The translations under genes were made by a program, and so were the position numbers. Under the pieces are notes generated by a model. The model saw only the letters and a program-made list of their open reading frames with translations. It ran no database searches and had not been told where the DNA came from. Below are positions 1 to 6,592 of a stretch of DNA of 7,095 nucleotides, piece by piece. The DNA comes from JANXVV01 sp038230975. GTDB lineage: Bacteria > Planctomycetota > Phycisphaerae > Tepidisphaerales > Tepidisphaeraceae. The stretch is from the NCBI GenBank assembly GCA_038230975.1, contig JBBRMF010000266.1, positions 1 to 7,095 on the forward strand, in the 5' to 3' direction. The first letter of the stretch is position 1; each line of letters opens with the position of its first letter.

Positions 1-177
1 GTTCATAAAAAGCCAGATCACGCTCTTGGCTTTGGCAGAGAACTGGCTGGGTCGGGCAGCCAATGGATTTACGGTGGCGGCACCACGGGCCGATGTCTCG
101 CTCAGAAGCGTTGCGAGGGCGAGAGTTCCGAAACCGCTGCCGGTGCGCTGGAGGAATGATCGGCGGGAATAATTCAT
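1..177 (-). CDS. DUF1501 family Tat-exported protein, N-terminal fragment (gene runs off the window)
   Basis: The reverse strand from 177 to the window edge reads as 59 open codons starting at ATG. The product begins MNYSRRSFLQRTGSG and continues into a hydrophobic stretch (about residues 17-25), which is a clear twin-arginine signal (SRRSFLQ, Arg5-Arg6). The visible end, residues 50-59 (AKSVIWLFMN), matches the conserved opening of DUF1501 domains, which normally continues into a Gly-Gly-Pro-Ser-His segment just outside the window. DUF1501 proteins are usually around 400-500 residues, so roughly seven eighths is missing. The family is distantly sulfatase/phosphatase-like and its reaction is unknown. 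In planctomycetes it is very often encoded directly after a DUF1549/DUF1553 cytochrome, as here with one small gene between. The Tat signal implies the protein folds, possibly with a cofactor, before export. The start is supported by an AAGGA site 8 bases upstream. Confidence 0.9.
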   Translation of the reverse strand, partial: MNYSRRSFLQRTGSGFGTLALATLLSETSARGAATVNPLAARPSQFSAKAKSVIWLFMN

Positions 178-185
178 ATTCGGTT

Positions 186-191
186 TCCTTC
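186..191 (-). promoter_or_regulatory. Ribosome binding site of the DUF1501 gene, abutting the upstream stop codon
   Basis: On the reverse strand the bases GAAGGA lie 8 bases before the ATG at 177 and immediately follow the TAA stop (192-194) of the acidic small gene. Ribosomes finishing the upstream gene would stop on this site, so translational coupling of the two genes is likely. It also fixes the DUF1501 start. Confidence 0.6.
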
Positions 192-554
192 TTACCAGTC
201 GCGCCATTCACTGGCGGGCCCTTCACCGTCTCCGTAATCGGAGGGGTCGATGCCAGCACTCGTGGCGATCACGTTACATAGCTCGCATAAATCTTCCCGT
301 TCGCCTGTCTCGATCAAACTTTCGTCAGTCTCATTCAGCGCATTGAGTGCTTCCACAGCTTCACGAAATGCCTCGATTTTCGTCGGTTCTGGTGCAGTTT
401 CTCCCAATGCTAATAGCCTTTTGATCAAATTATCAAATATCGCGACAAATGAATCGCATGCTTCCTTCGTATATTGCTCCATGCCACAGCGCAGCCATTC
501 ATCGAACGGATATGCTGATTTTGTCGCGATAAGTCGCGCTTCATAATCATTCAT
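192..554 (-). CDS. Small, strongly acidic cytoplasmic protein of unknown function (120 aa)
   Basis: This 120-residue protein has no signal peptide and no membrane helix. I count about 27 Asp/Glu against 10 Lys/Arg, a net charge near -17. It looks mostly helical, with a leucine/alanine-rich central part (about residues 36-75), three cysteines in the first half to centre and C-x2-C (CELC) near residue 95, and an end rich in Gly/Asp finishing EWRDW. The segment IETGERE followed by a terminal EWR-W resembles small acidic proteins sometimes annotated as immunity proteins, but I cannot assign a family from memory with certainty. The ATG at 554 is chosen because GAGG sits 6 bases upstream; an in-frame GTG at 590 would add 12 residues but has no such site. 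It lies 56 bp after the cytochrome gene and 14 bp before DUF1501, all on one strand with no terminator between, so it is probably in the same operon. Unlike its neighbours it should stay in the cytoplasm. Confidence 0.75.
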   Translation of the reverse strand: MNDYEARLIATKSAYPFDEWLRCGMEQYTKEACDSFVAIFDNLIKRLLALGETAPEPTKIEAFREAVEALNALNETDESLIETGEREDLCELCNVIATSAGIDPSDYGDGEGPASEWRDW

Positions 555-560
555 GCGGTG

Positions 561-564
561 CCTC
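561..564 (-). promoter_or_regulatory. Ribosome binding site deciding the start of the acidic protein
   Basis: The reverse strand reads AGTGAGG then six bases and the ATG at 554. No comparable purine-rich site precedes the alternative GTG at 588-590. This favours the shorter 120-residue product. Confidence 0.45.
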
Positions 565-610
565 ACTTTCCCACAATTGTAATACGCCACGTCTTAGCCA
601 AGATGCTCAA

Positions 611-2893
611 CTACTCGACGTACATGAATTCATTCAAACTCAATATCGCCTGGCAAAAATCGACTAACGCTAACTGGTCATTGTCTTGTTTGCCATCGGC
701 TTGATACTTCGCTTTTTGTTCTTCGACAAACCCACACGCATCTGAAAGTTCGCGATCTGTTGGCTTGCGGCCAAACGCGATTTTGTATCCTTTGAAGACA
801 GATGCGGGGATGGACGTTTCAACGATCCTGCTTTCAAACGCCTTGGCAAACCCATGAACCTGAGGGTTATTCATCATGGCCAGTGCCTGCGGCGCAACGG
901 TGGTGACCGCCCGCGATCCCATTCCGGTGAGCGCATTCGGAGCATCGAAGAGAAGCATCAACGGAATGATGTGGCTTCGCTTGACGAAGAAATAAATACT
1001 GCGGCGTTTCATGTTGTCATCCAGCGAACCGGGGCCAAACATCGTGGCGTCGAGCTGGCCGCTGACGGAAAGCATGGAGTCGCGAATGACTTCGGCTTCC
1101 AGTCGAATCAGCGGGCGACGCCACAGCAGAAGATTTTCCGGGTCGAGGGTGTTTCGATGTTCGTCATATTCGTTGCCCTGCATGTACACGGCACTGGTCA
1201 GAATGAGCTTGTGGATGGGCTTCAATCGCCATTGGTTTTTGAGGAGTTCTGACGCCAGATAATCGAGCAATTCCGGATGTGTGGGTTTGTCGCCTTGCGC
1301 GCCGAAATCATTCGGAGTGGAAACCAAACCTCGACCAAAATGATGCTGCCATAATCGATTGACGATAACGCGGGCCAGCAATTGACCGGCACCTTGCTGG
1401 GTATCGGTGATCCAGTTGGCCAACGACGTGCGTCGATAGCTCAGCTTACTGCCCGTGGGGGCTTCGATTTGCCAATGCTTCTCGGCGTCGGGCGAATTCT
1501 CAAGGATCGTTAAAAAGCCTTGTGTGACCGGGGCATCTTTTTGATTGACGTCGCCCCGCTTACAGAAAAAAGTTTGAGGATAGAAATCGGGGCCCTGGGT
1601 ATGGCAGCGGATGGCGGGAATGCCCTCGCTGCAAACCATCATGTACGGCGTTGTAGGCCGAGTGGCGGGGTAATGGCCATCCGGTTGGGTCGTGGGCTGC
1701 GGGATGATACCGCGCTGCGGGTCGTTTAGAACCACGCCGCGCACGGTCGTGGTGAAGGTCGATAGAAAGCGGTAATAGTCTTTCGTGGGGATGGGATCGT
1801 ACTTGTGATCATGGCATCGCGCGCAACCGATGGTGAGTCCGAGGAATGCCGTGCCAGTGGTGTTGGCGATGTCGTCGAGCTCATCGTATCGCTCTTTTTC
1901 CGCCTGGTTCGCGGTGATTTGTGTAGCATGTGTCCCGGCGGCTAAAAAACCGGTGGCCGCCAAAGCCTGGGGGTTTTTCGGTTCGATCTCATCCCCTGCC
2001 AACTGCCATTTGACGAACGTGTCATATGGCAGATCCTCATTCAGCGCGCGAATGCAGAAATCGCGATAGACGTAGGCGTAAGGCCGATCGTAATCCTGCT
2101 CGTACCCGTGGCTCTCACCGAAACGCGCCACATCCAACCAATGGCGGGACCATCGCTCGCCGTAGTGCGGGTTGGCAAGAAGGCGATCGATCAGAGTCTC
2201 GTAGGCATTCGGGGAAATGTCTTTTTCAAACGCGTCTACTTCCTCCGGTGTGGGTGGAAGCCCGATCAGATCGAGGGATGCACGGCGGATCAATTGTCGC
2301 TTTGCGGCCAACTTGTTCGGGCCGATTCCCTTGGATTCCAACGCGGCTAAAACAAATCGATCGATGCCCGTGCGGCACCATGCGGTATTTTTGACTTCTG
2401 GCAAAGGTGCGGCTTTAAGCGGAACGAATGACCAGAACTTCCGATCCTCGGGGGTCACCGTTGCATGTCCGCGGGCGACCGTCGATTTCGTGACCAGAGG
2501 TTGATCGAAAGGCGCTCCCGCATCAATCCACTTGGCGATGTACGCGATCGATTCATCGGATAGTTTGTCGCGCTTTTCCGGCATGTGTGGATCGTCTTCA
2601 TGCCGGATTAATTTCATCAGTCGGCTGCTTTTTGAATCCCCCGGAATGATTGCCGGACCGTCGTCGCCGGGGTGCAACATCCGTTCGCGGGTCGTCATGT
2701 CGAAACTGCCTTTGATCTTCTCGCCCCCATGGCATTTCACGCACTGCTCGATCAAAACTGGCCTAACATGCTCGTTGAAAAGCTTTGGATCAACTGGTTG
2801 TGTCGGAGGAAATGAAGTCTCGGCTGCCGAAATGCCGAAAGCCGTAACGAAGGCAACAAAGTACGCAATTGGCTGACGGTGAAATTGACGCAA
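611..2893 (-). CDS. Secreted di-haem cytochrome: PSCyt1 - DUF1549 - DUF1553 protein (760 aa)
   Basis: Residues 8-24 form a Sec-type signal peptide (basic start, hydrophobic core, small residues ISAAE near the cut). Residues about 45-130 are a planctomycete cytochrome c domain: C51-V-K-C54-H55 binds haem c, and M104 in the HMPEK segment is a plausible axial ligand. DUF1549 spans about 175-385 (HWLDVARF, then C357-A-R-C360-H361 followed by DHKYDPIP), giving a second haem site. A proline/threonine-rich linker follows (about 398-416), then DUF1553 from about 485 to 735 (VNRLWQHHFGRGLV, NDFG-QGD-PTHPELLDYLA). At 760 residues it is at the compact end of the family; I see no laminin-G or carbohydrate-binding insert. 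Such proteins are envelope-located with unknown substrate and usually pair with DUF1501, encoded downstream here. The start is TTG: no in-frame ATG exists before residue 66, the signal peptide begins immediately, and CAGGAG lies 7 bases upstream. The stop is TAG. The reading frame is intact. Confidence 0.95.
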   Translation of the reverse strand: MRQFHRQPIAYFVAFVTAFGISAAETSFPPTQPVDPKLFNEHVRPVLIEQCVKCHGGEKIKGSFDMTTRERMLHPGDDGPAIIPGDSKSSRLMKLIRHEDDPHMPEKRDKLSDESIAYIAKWIDAGAPFDQPLVTKSTVARGHATVTPEDRKFWSFVPLKAAPLPEVKNTAWCRTGIDRFVLAALESKGIGPNKLAAKRQLIRRASLDLIGLPPTPEEVDAFEKDISPNAYETLIDRLLANPHYGERWSRHWLDVARFGESHGYEQDYDRPYAYVYRDFCIRALNEDLPYDTFVKWQLAGDEIEPKNPQALAATGFLAAGTHATQITANQAEKERYDELDDIANTTGTAFLGLTIGCARCHDHKYDPIPTKDYYRFLSTFTTTVRGVVLNDPQRGIIPQPTTQPDGHYPATRPTTPYMMVCSEGIPAIRCHTQGPDFYPQTFFCKRGDVNQKDAPVTQGFLTILENSPDAEKHWQIEAPTGSKLSYRRTSLANWITDTQQGAGQLLARVIVNRLWQHHFGRGLVSTPNDFGAQGDKPTHPELLDYLASELLKNQWRLKPIHKLILTSAVYMQGNEYDEHRNTLDPENLLLWRRPLIRLEAEVIRDSMLSVSGQLDATMFGPGSLDDNMKRRSIYFFVKRSHIIPLMLLFDAPNALTGMGSRAVTTVAPQALAMMNNPQVHGFAKAFESRIVETSIPASVFKGYKIAFGRKPTDRELSDACGFVEEQKAKYQADGKQDNDQLALVDFCQAILSLNEFMYVE

Positions 2894-2900
2894 ACCAACA

Positions 2901-2906
2901 CTCCTG
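2901..2906 (-). promoter_or_regulatory. Strong ribosome binding site in front of a TTG start
   Basis: The reverse strand reads CAGGAG, seven bases, then TTG at 2893. The near-consensus site at ideal spacing is the main evidence that this rare codon is the true start of the DUF1549/DUF1553 gene. Confidence 0.65.
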
Positions 2907-2928
2907 AATGCAGTGCCCTCGATTCGAT

Positions 2929-2958
2929 CGTATACGAACTGTCAAATTCTAATATCAA
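2929..2958 (-). promoter_or_regulatory. Possible promoter of the DUF1549/DUF1553 - DUF1501 operon
   Basis: On the reverse strand TTGATA (2958-2953) is followed after 18 bases by TATACG (2934-2929), about 35 bases before the TTG start. A perfect TTGACA also lies at 2945-2940, but it has no good -10 element 16-18 bases on. The placement just downstream of the hairpin at 2961-2989 and upstream of the operon makes a promoter sensible here. Planctomycete promoters are poorly defined, so this is a guess from base pattern only. Confidence 0.25.
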
Positions 2959-2960
2959 AC

Positions 2961-2989
2961 GAAAGAATTCCCGTTGTGGGAATTCTTTC
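2961..2989 (-). terminator. Hairpin terminator after the membrane-protein gene
   Basis: A perfect 12-bp inverted repeat (2961-2972 against 2978-2989, arms GAAAGAATTCCC / GGGAATTCTTTC) encloses a 5-base loop. It starts 8 bases after the stop codon of the membrane protein, in the right place to end its transcript before the next promoter. Reading on the reverse strand, the stem ends in TTTC and is followed by GTTTGATATT, a weak U-rich tail rather than a classic run. It could therefore be an intrinsic terminator of moderate strength or an mRNA 3'-end stabiliser. The stem is symmetric and could also act on the other strand, but no plus-strand gene ends here. Confidence 0.6.
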
Positions 2990-2997
2990 TGCTCCAA

Positions 2998-3897
2998 TCA
3001 CTTGACCTTGCTGGAGGTTTCGACTTCGACTGGATCCTCCTTCGTGTTATCCACCACGAGGCTGCGTTGGTGCAGGATTTCGTCGAGGCGATTCCAAATG
3101 AACATCAGAAAGATGATGTTCTCCCAGCGCTTTACGACAACACCGTTGCCGTTGACTGCTTCCAGATCACCGCTGCCCAAGCCGAGCGTGGTTTCAAGAA
3201 TGTCGCGGTAACGGCTGCGGAATTTAAGACCCGAGCGATCGGTGATCTCATGTCCTTCACCAAAATACCATTCTTCAATGGAATTCGGCGAGAAAACTTT
3301 TCTCCCTCGGCTGAAGGAATGAAACAGCGAGATCAGCCAGGGTCCGAGCAGCAACCAACTCATCACACTGGCAAAACCGGGGTCCATTTGCGGATGGAGT
3401 TGCCGCAGATATCCGGTGAGAAGCGAGAGCACTTGCAGGTGCTTCATGTCCTCCAGATATTTCGACACGACCCAGGCGAAAGTGAAAATGCCGGTCCAGA
3501 GTAAGAACTTCAGTGAACTGAGATCGAACAGCAGCGTGAGCAATGTATAGAGCATCACCCAGATATAGACCCATCCCCAGACCACCGGATTGCCATGGTG
3601 GCGAAGACTCAACGCAGAGATAAAACCCGTCAAAATAATGGCCCATAGAAAAAATGAGCGATGGACGGAATAGACGACGATTTCTTCGACTTTGAATCGA
3701 GCGCTTCGGCGTCGAAGTATCGAACCCAACAGACCGAACCCGGTCAACAGCCACCAGCAAAAAGACCCGATGCGCTTTATTCCTGCGAACAAACCTTCGC
3801 GGGCAGGATCAATCGGCGCGTGAAGCTCGGTAAGCTTCGAGCCTCGTGCGTCGAGGTTCTCAGACTGACCGGCCGGAGGTTGTGCAAGTGAATCCAT
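2998..3897 (-). CDS. Multi-pass membrane protein with soluble C-terminal domain, function unknown (299 aa)
   Basis: I do not recognise a named family. From the chosen start (MDSLAQPPAG) there is a polar N-terminal stretch of about 40 residues, then five probable membrane helices at roughly 43-60, 82-98, 104-125, 130-147 and 175-193. Arginine-rich ILRRRSARFK follows the first helix. The last third (about 200-299) is soluble, with a WYFGEGHEI segment, an Arg-rich stretch (LKFRSRYRDILE), a glycine-rich turn near 240 and a charged tail. A moderately hydrophobic WENIIFLMFIWNRL stretch near 258-271 may be a buried strand/helix or a sixth membrane contact. The start is uncertain. The frame is open to a GTG at 3942 and also has an ATG at 3912. 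The ATG at 3897 was picked because AGGA lies upstream, though at a long 14 bases. The gene has its own hairpin terminator and is probably a separate transcription unit rather than part of the cytochrome operon. Confidence 0.75.
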   Translation of the reverse strand: MDSLAQPPAGQSENLDARGSKLTELHAPIDPAREGLFAGIKRIGSFCWWLLTGFGLLGSILRRRSARFKVEEIVVYSVHRSFFLWAIILTGFISALSLRHHGNPVVWGWVYIWVMLYTLLTLLFDLSSLKFLLWTGIFTFAWVVSKYLEDMKHLQVLSLLTGYLRQLHPQMDPGFASVMSWLLLGPWLISLFHSFSRGRKVFSPNSIEEWYFGEGHEITDRSGLKFRSRYRDILETTLGLGSGDLEAVNGNGVVVKRWENIIFLMFIWNRLDEILHQRSLVVDNTKEDPVEVETSSKVK

Positions 3898-4086
3898 AAT
3901 CTTTGAAGCCATCCTTTTCTGGTCGATTTTGAATGACCTCACACATTCTAACTCAACGCGTGTACCAAGGCGACTATGAACTTTGCCCGTTTCTATTACC
4001 GACTTGTTAGCAATCTGTACGTATTTTTCAAGTAATTTGATCGTCTTACGCCAACAAATGGACGGTTGAGCCGTACCAACCCTCGA
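3898..4086. promoter_or_regulatory. Divergent intergenic region between the two arms
   Basis: These 189 bases separate the membrane-protein gene (leftward) from the DUF1592-family gene (rightward) and must hold promoters for both. The stretch 4000-4045 is clearly richer in A/T than the genes around it (runs such as GTATTTTTCAAGTAATTTGAT). I find no -35/-10 pair near consensus on either strand, no operator-like palindrome, no riboswitch-like fold and no small gene. Confidence 0.4.
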
Positions 4087-6534
4087 ATGACGCTACCCAC
4101 TCAACAGTTTTATCGGATGGGACTAGCCGCTTGCGGCTTAGCCATCGCACTAATCACCGCGCACACCCTTACCGCCCGAGGAGCCGCCCCGGTCCCCCCG
4201 ATTTCCCCCGCCGATCGTTTTGAAGTTCGATTCAAGAACGAAGTTCAACCCCTCTTCGAAAAGTACTGTTACAGCTGTCACGCCAACGGCAAACACAAAG
4301 GGGATGTGACGCTCGACAAATTCACGCATTTTGCGGCGGTACAATCAGACCGGCCGACGTGGGAAAATATTGCCGACCAACTGGTGAGCGAAAGCATGCC
4401 ACCGGAAGATAAGCCGCAACCGACCGATGCGGAAAAAGCGCTATTGACCGGTTTTATAAACGAAGCTGTGACGTTTCGGGATTGCACCGGCCCTCGAGAC
4501 CCCGGCCGCGTCACGATTCGCCGACTGAACCGCGCGGAATACAACAACACGATTCGAGATCTTCTGGGGGTGGATTTCAAACCCGCCGCCGATTTCCCGG
4601 CCGATGACAGCGGATACGGTTTTGACAACATCGCCGAAGTATTGTCGATGTCTCCTTTGCTGGCCGAGAAATACCTTGCCGCAGCCGAGATAGCCCTGGA
4701 CAAAGCGATTGTGACAGAAGGTCCGAAACGGCAGACCATCAAATACGATGGTGTAAAGCTCGCGAGCACATCAGGCGGAAATCCGACGGGGGATGTCGCC
4801 TGGTCCGTGTCGGCCAATGGTGAACTTTTCATCAAACAGACGATCCCGGCCACCGGTCAGTATGAAATCCGCGTTCGCACTTATGGCCAACAGGTGGGGA
4901 CCGAGGCGGTGCGCATGGCCATTCGGGTCGATGGTGCCCCATCCCGGCTGATTGATGTCAAGGCGGTCAAGGATTCCCCCCAGTTGGATTCCATCCTCGT
5001 GCCACTCAAAGAAGGCGAGCACAAAATCGGGGTCGCCTTTCTGAACGAATTTACGGAAAAACCAGTGCCTCCGGTGGATAAAGCGACGACGCAGCCGACG
5101 ACGCAACCGGCTAAACCCAAACCCATCCTTCCGGTGAACAAGAACGCCCCGCCGAAGGTGACGATTCGCAAATTGATCGTGGAGTCACTTTCTGTCGACG
5201 GCCCTAAAAATGCGGCCCAGCTACCTGTTCCACCGCCGACGGAATTCCAAAGGAAGATTGTGTTCAGCCTGCCACCGCATGATGGCAGCGAAGAAGAATG
5301 CGCCAAAAGAGTCTTACAGAAATTCACCACTCGGGCATTTCGCAGGCCGGTCACTGAAGATGAAACCGCTCGGCTGATGAAGCTTTTTGCGGCTGCCCGA
5401 ACTGCCGGTGACAAATACGAAAAAGCGATGAAGACTTCGATGGCCGCCGTACTCTGCTCGCCTCACTTCCTGTATCGAATTGAATTGCCCCCCACCGACT
5501 CCATCGGAAAAGCTGCGCCAATCAGCGACTATGCTTTGGCATCGCGGCTCAGTTACTTCCTCTGGAGTACGATGCCGGACGAAGCGCTGTTTACTGCCGC
5601 CGCCGCCGGGAAACTGCGACAACCTGGAGTCATTGAGGCTCAACTCAAACGGATGATAGCCGATCCGAAGGGGCAGGCGTTTGCCACTAATTTTGAAGGC
5701 CAATGGCTCGAACTGCGCGTTTTGGATGACTACGACGTCGATGTCAAGCGATTTCCCGCATTCCGAGCGCTGAAGTCGTCGATGAAAAAGGAAGTCGAGA
5801 CCTATTTTCAGTCCATTATTTCAGAGGATCGCAGCCTGCTGGAATTGCTTGATTCAAATTATACGTTTGTCAACGAAAAGCTCGCAGCGTTTTATGGCCT
5901 GACAGGTGTTACAGGTGATTTCTTCCGAAAAGTTCCTCTGACTTCCGCTGACCATCGTGGTGGGGTTCTGACGATGGCGGGCGTGCTGACGGTGACGGCC
6001 ATGCCAAGCCGCACTTCGCCGGTTAAACGCGGCAAATTCATTCTGGAAGCGATCCTGGGCACCCCGCCGCCACCCCCACCGCCGGATGTTCCTGCGCTCA
6101 GCGAAAAGAAGAAGGATCTCGATTCGGCATCGATGCGCAAGCGATTTGAAGCTCATCGTGCCAACCCAACTTGCGCTTCTTGCCACAAGCGAATGGATCC
6201 GATCGGTTTTGCATTGGAAAATTACAATGCGATCGGACAATGGCGGGATAAGGAAGGTAATTTTGAAATTGACACATCGGGCGTTCTTCCCGGGGGTCAT
6301 AAGATTGCAGGTCCGCAAGATTTAAAGAATGCAATCATGGAGAAGAAGGATGGATTTGTACGATGTCTTAGTACGAAAATGCTAACGTACGCCATCGGCC
6401 GGGGTATAGAACCCTATGATCAGTGTACGATCGATGACATCTGTGCATCGGTCAAGCAGAATAACTACAGGTTTTCGAGCTTGATGCTGGGGATCATCAA
6501 AAGTGACGCGTTTCAAAAGCAGCGTATCGAGTGA
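4087..6534 (+). CDS. Secreted di-haem cytochrome: PSCyt1 - DUF1587 - CBM-like - DUF1595 - DUF1592 - DUF1588 - DUF1585 protein (815 aa)
   Basis: Residues 10-33 form a Sec signal peptide (YRMGLAACGLAIALI, cut near ARGA). A planctomycete cytochrome domain follows: C61-Y-S-C64-H65 binds haem c, and M104 in the SMPPEDK segment is a likely axial ligand. DUF1587 is at about 139-205 (IRRLNRAEYNNTIRDLLG). Residues about 215-370 look like a beta-rich carbohydrate-binding-type module (GQYEIRVRTYG, GEHKIGVAFLNEF) broken by a TTQPTTQP linker at 334-341. Then come DUF1595 (about 400-465, FTTRAFRRPVT), DUF1592 (478-605, LASRLSYFLWSTMPD), DUF1588 (613-715, with seven prolines at 660-666 and a second haem site C696-A-S-C699-H700) and DUF1585 (743-813). 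All expected domains are present, so the protein is complete. Such proteins pair with DUF1552, which follows here after 58 bp. An in-frame TTG at 4066 would add seven residues. Neither start has a clear ribosome site, so the ATG is preferred. Substrate and redox partner are unknown. Confidence 0.93.
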   Translation: MTLPTQQFYRMGLAACGLAIALITAHTLTARGAAPVPPISPADRFEVRFKNEVQPLFEKYCYSCHANGKHKGDVTLDKFTHFAAVQSDRPTWENIADQLVSESMPPEDKPQPTDAEKALLTGFINEAVTFRDCTGPRDPGRVTIRRLNRAEYNNTIRDLLGVDFKPAADFPADDSGYGFDNIAEVLSMSPLLAEKYLAAAEIALDKAIVTEGPKRQTIKYDGVKLASTSGGNPTGDVAWSVSANGELFIKQTIPATGQYEIRVRTYGQQVGTEAVRMAIRVDGAPSRLIDVKAVKDSPQLDSILVPLKEGEHKIGVAFLNEFTEKPVPPVDKATTQPTTQPAKPKPILPVNKNAPPKVTIRKLIVESLSVDGPKNAAQLPVPPPTEFQRKIVFSLPPHDGSEEECAKRVLQKFTTRAFRRPVTEDETARLMKLFAAARTAGDKYEKAMKTSMAAVLCSPHFLYRIELPPTDSIGKAAPISDYALASRLSYFLWSTMPDEALFTAAAAGKLRQPGVIEAQLKRMIADPKGQAFATNFEGQWLELRVLDDYDVDVKRFPAFRALKSSMKKEVETYFQSIISEDRSLLELLDSNYTFVNEKLAAFYGLTGVTGDFFRKVPLTSADHRGGVLTMAGVLTVTAMPSRTSPVKRGKFILEAILGTPPPPPPPDVPALSEKKKDLDSASMRKRFEAHRANPTCASCHKRMDPIGFALENYNAIGQWRDKEGNFEIDTSGVLPGGHKIAGPQDLKNAIMEKKDGFVRCLSTKMLTYAIGRGIEPYDQCTIDDICASVKQNNYRFSSLMLGIIKSDAFQKQRIE
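5086..5109 (+). repeat. Two-copy 12-bp tandem repeat coding for a TTQP-TTQP linker
   Basis: The unit ACGACGCAGCCG occurs twice in tandem with a single G-to-A difference in the second copy, encoding Thr-Thr-Gln-Pro twice. It sits inside the beta-rich module of the DUF1592-family protein and is followed by AKPKP, so it marks a flexible, probably surface-exposed linker that can grow or shrink by replication slippage. Confidence 0.7.
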
Positions 6535-6582
6535 CCTTCTTCGCGCGATGTGGTGAGTAGAGCTTTTGGCTTAAAAAAGATT

Positions 6583-6586
6583 GAGG
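6583..6586 (+). promoter_or_regulatory. Ribosome binding site of the DUF1552 gene
   Basis: TTGAGG ends 6 bases before the GTG at 6593. It supports that start, which is also the only one that keeps the twin-arginine motif; the next in-frame ATG at 6623 would lose it. Confidence 0.5.
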
Positions 6587-6592
6587 TGTTTT

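Noticed and set aside
1602..1632. Possible third haem site in the DUF1549/DUF1553 protein (Cys421, Cys430-His431)
   Set aside because: The spacing is C-x8-C-H, not CxxCH or any known haem c variant I can defend. The cysteines may form a disulfide or be incidental.
854..2876. Several 80-130 codon plus-strand frames across the DUF1549/DUF1553 gene
   Set aside because: They overlap a clearly recognised protein with conserved motifs on the other strand and give arginine/serine-rich translations with no family features.
2940..2945. Perfect TTGACA hexamer on the minus strand
   Set aside because: The bases 16-18 positions downstream (around TCGAGG/ATCGAG) do not form a -10 element, so the hexamer alone is not called a promoter.
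2974..3504. 176-codon open frame on the plus strand opposite the membrane-protein gene
   Set aside because: It lies fully antisense to a frame with coherent membrane helices. Its own translation has no hydrophobic pattern, domain or ribosome site, so it is a shadow frame.
4278..6318. Minus-strand frames up to 191 codons opposite the DUF1592-family gene
   Set aside because: The plus-strand frame covers all family domains continuously. The antisense products are low-complexity (Gly or Arg/Ser rich) artefacts of codon bias.
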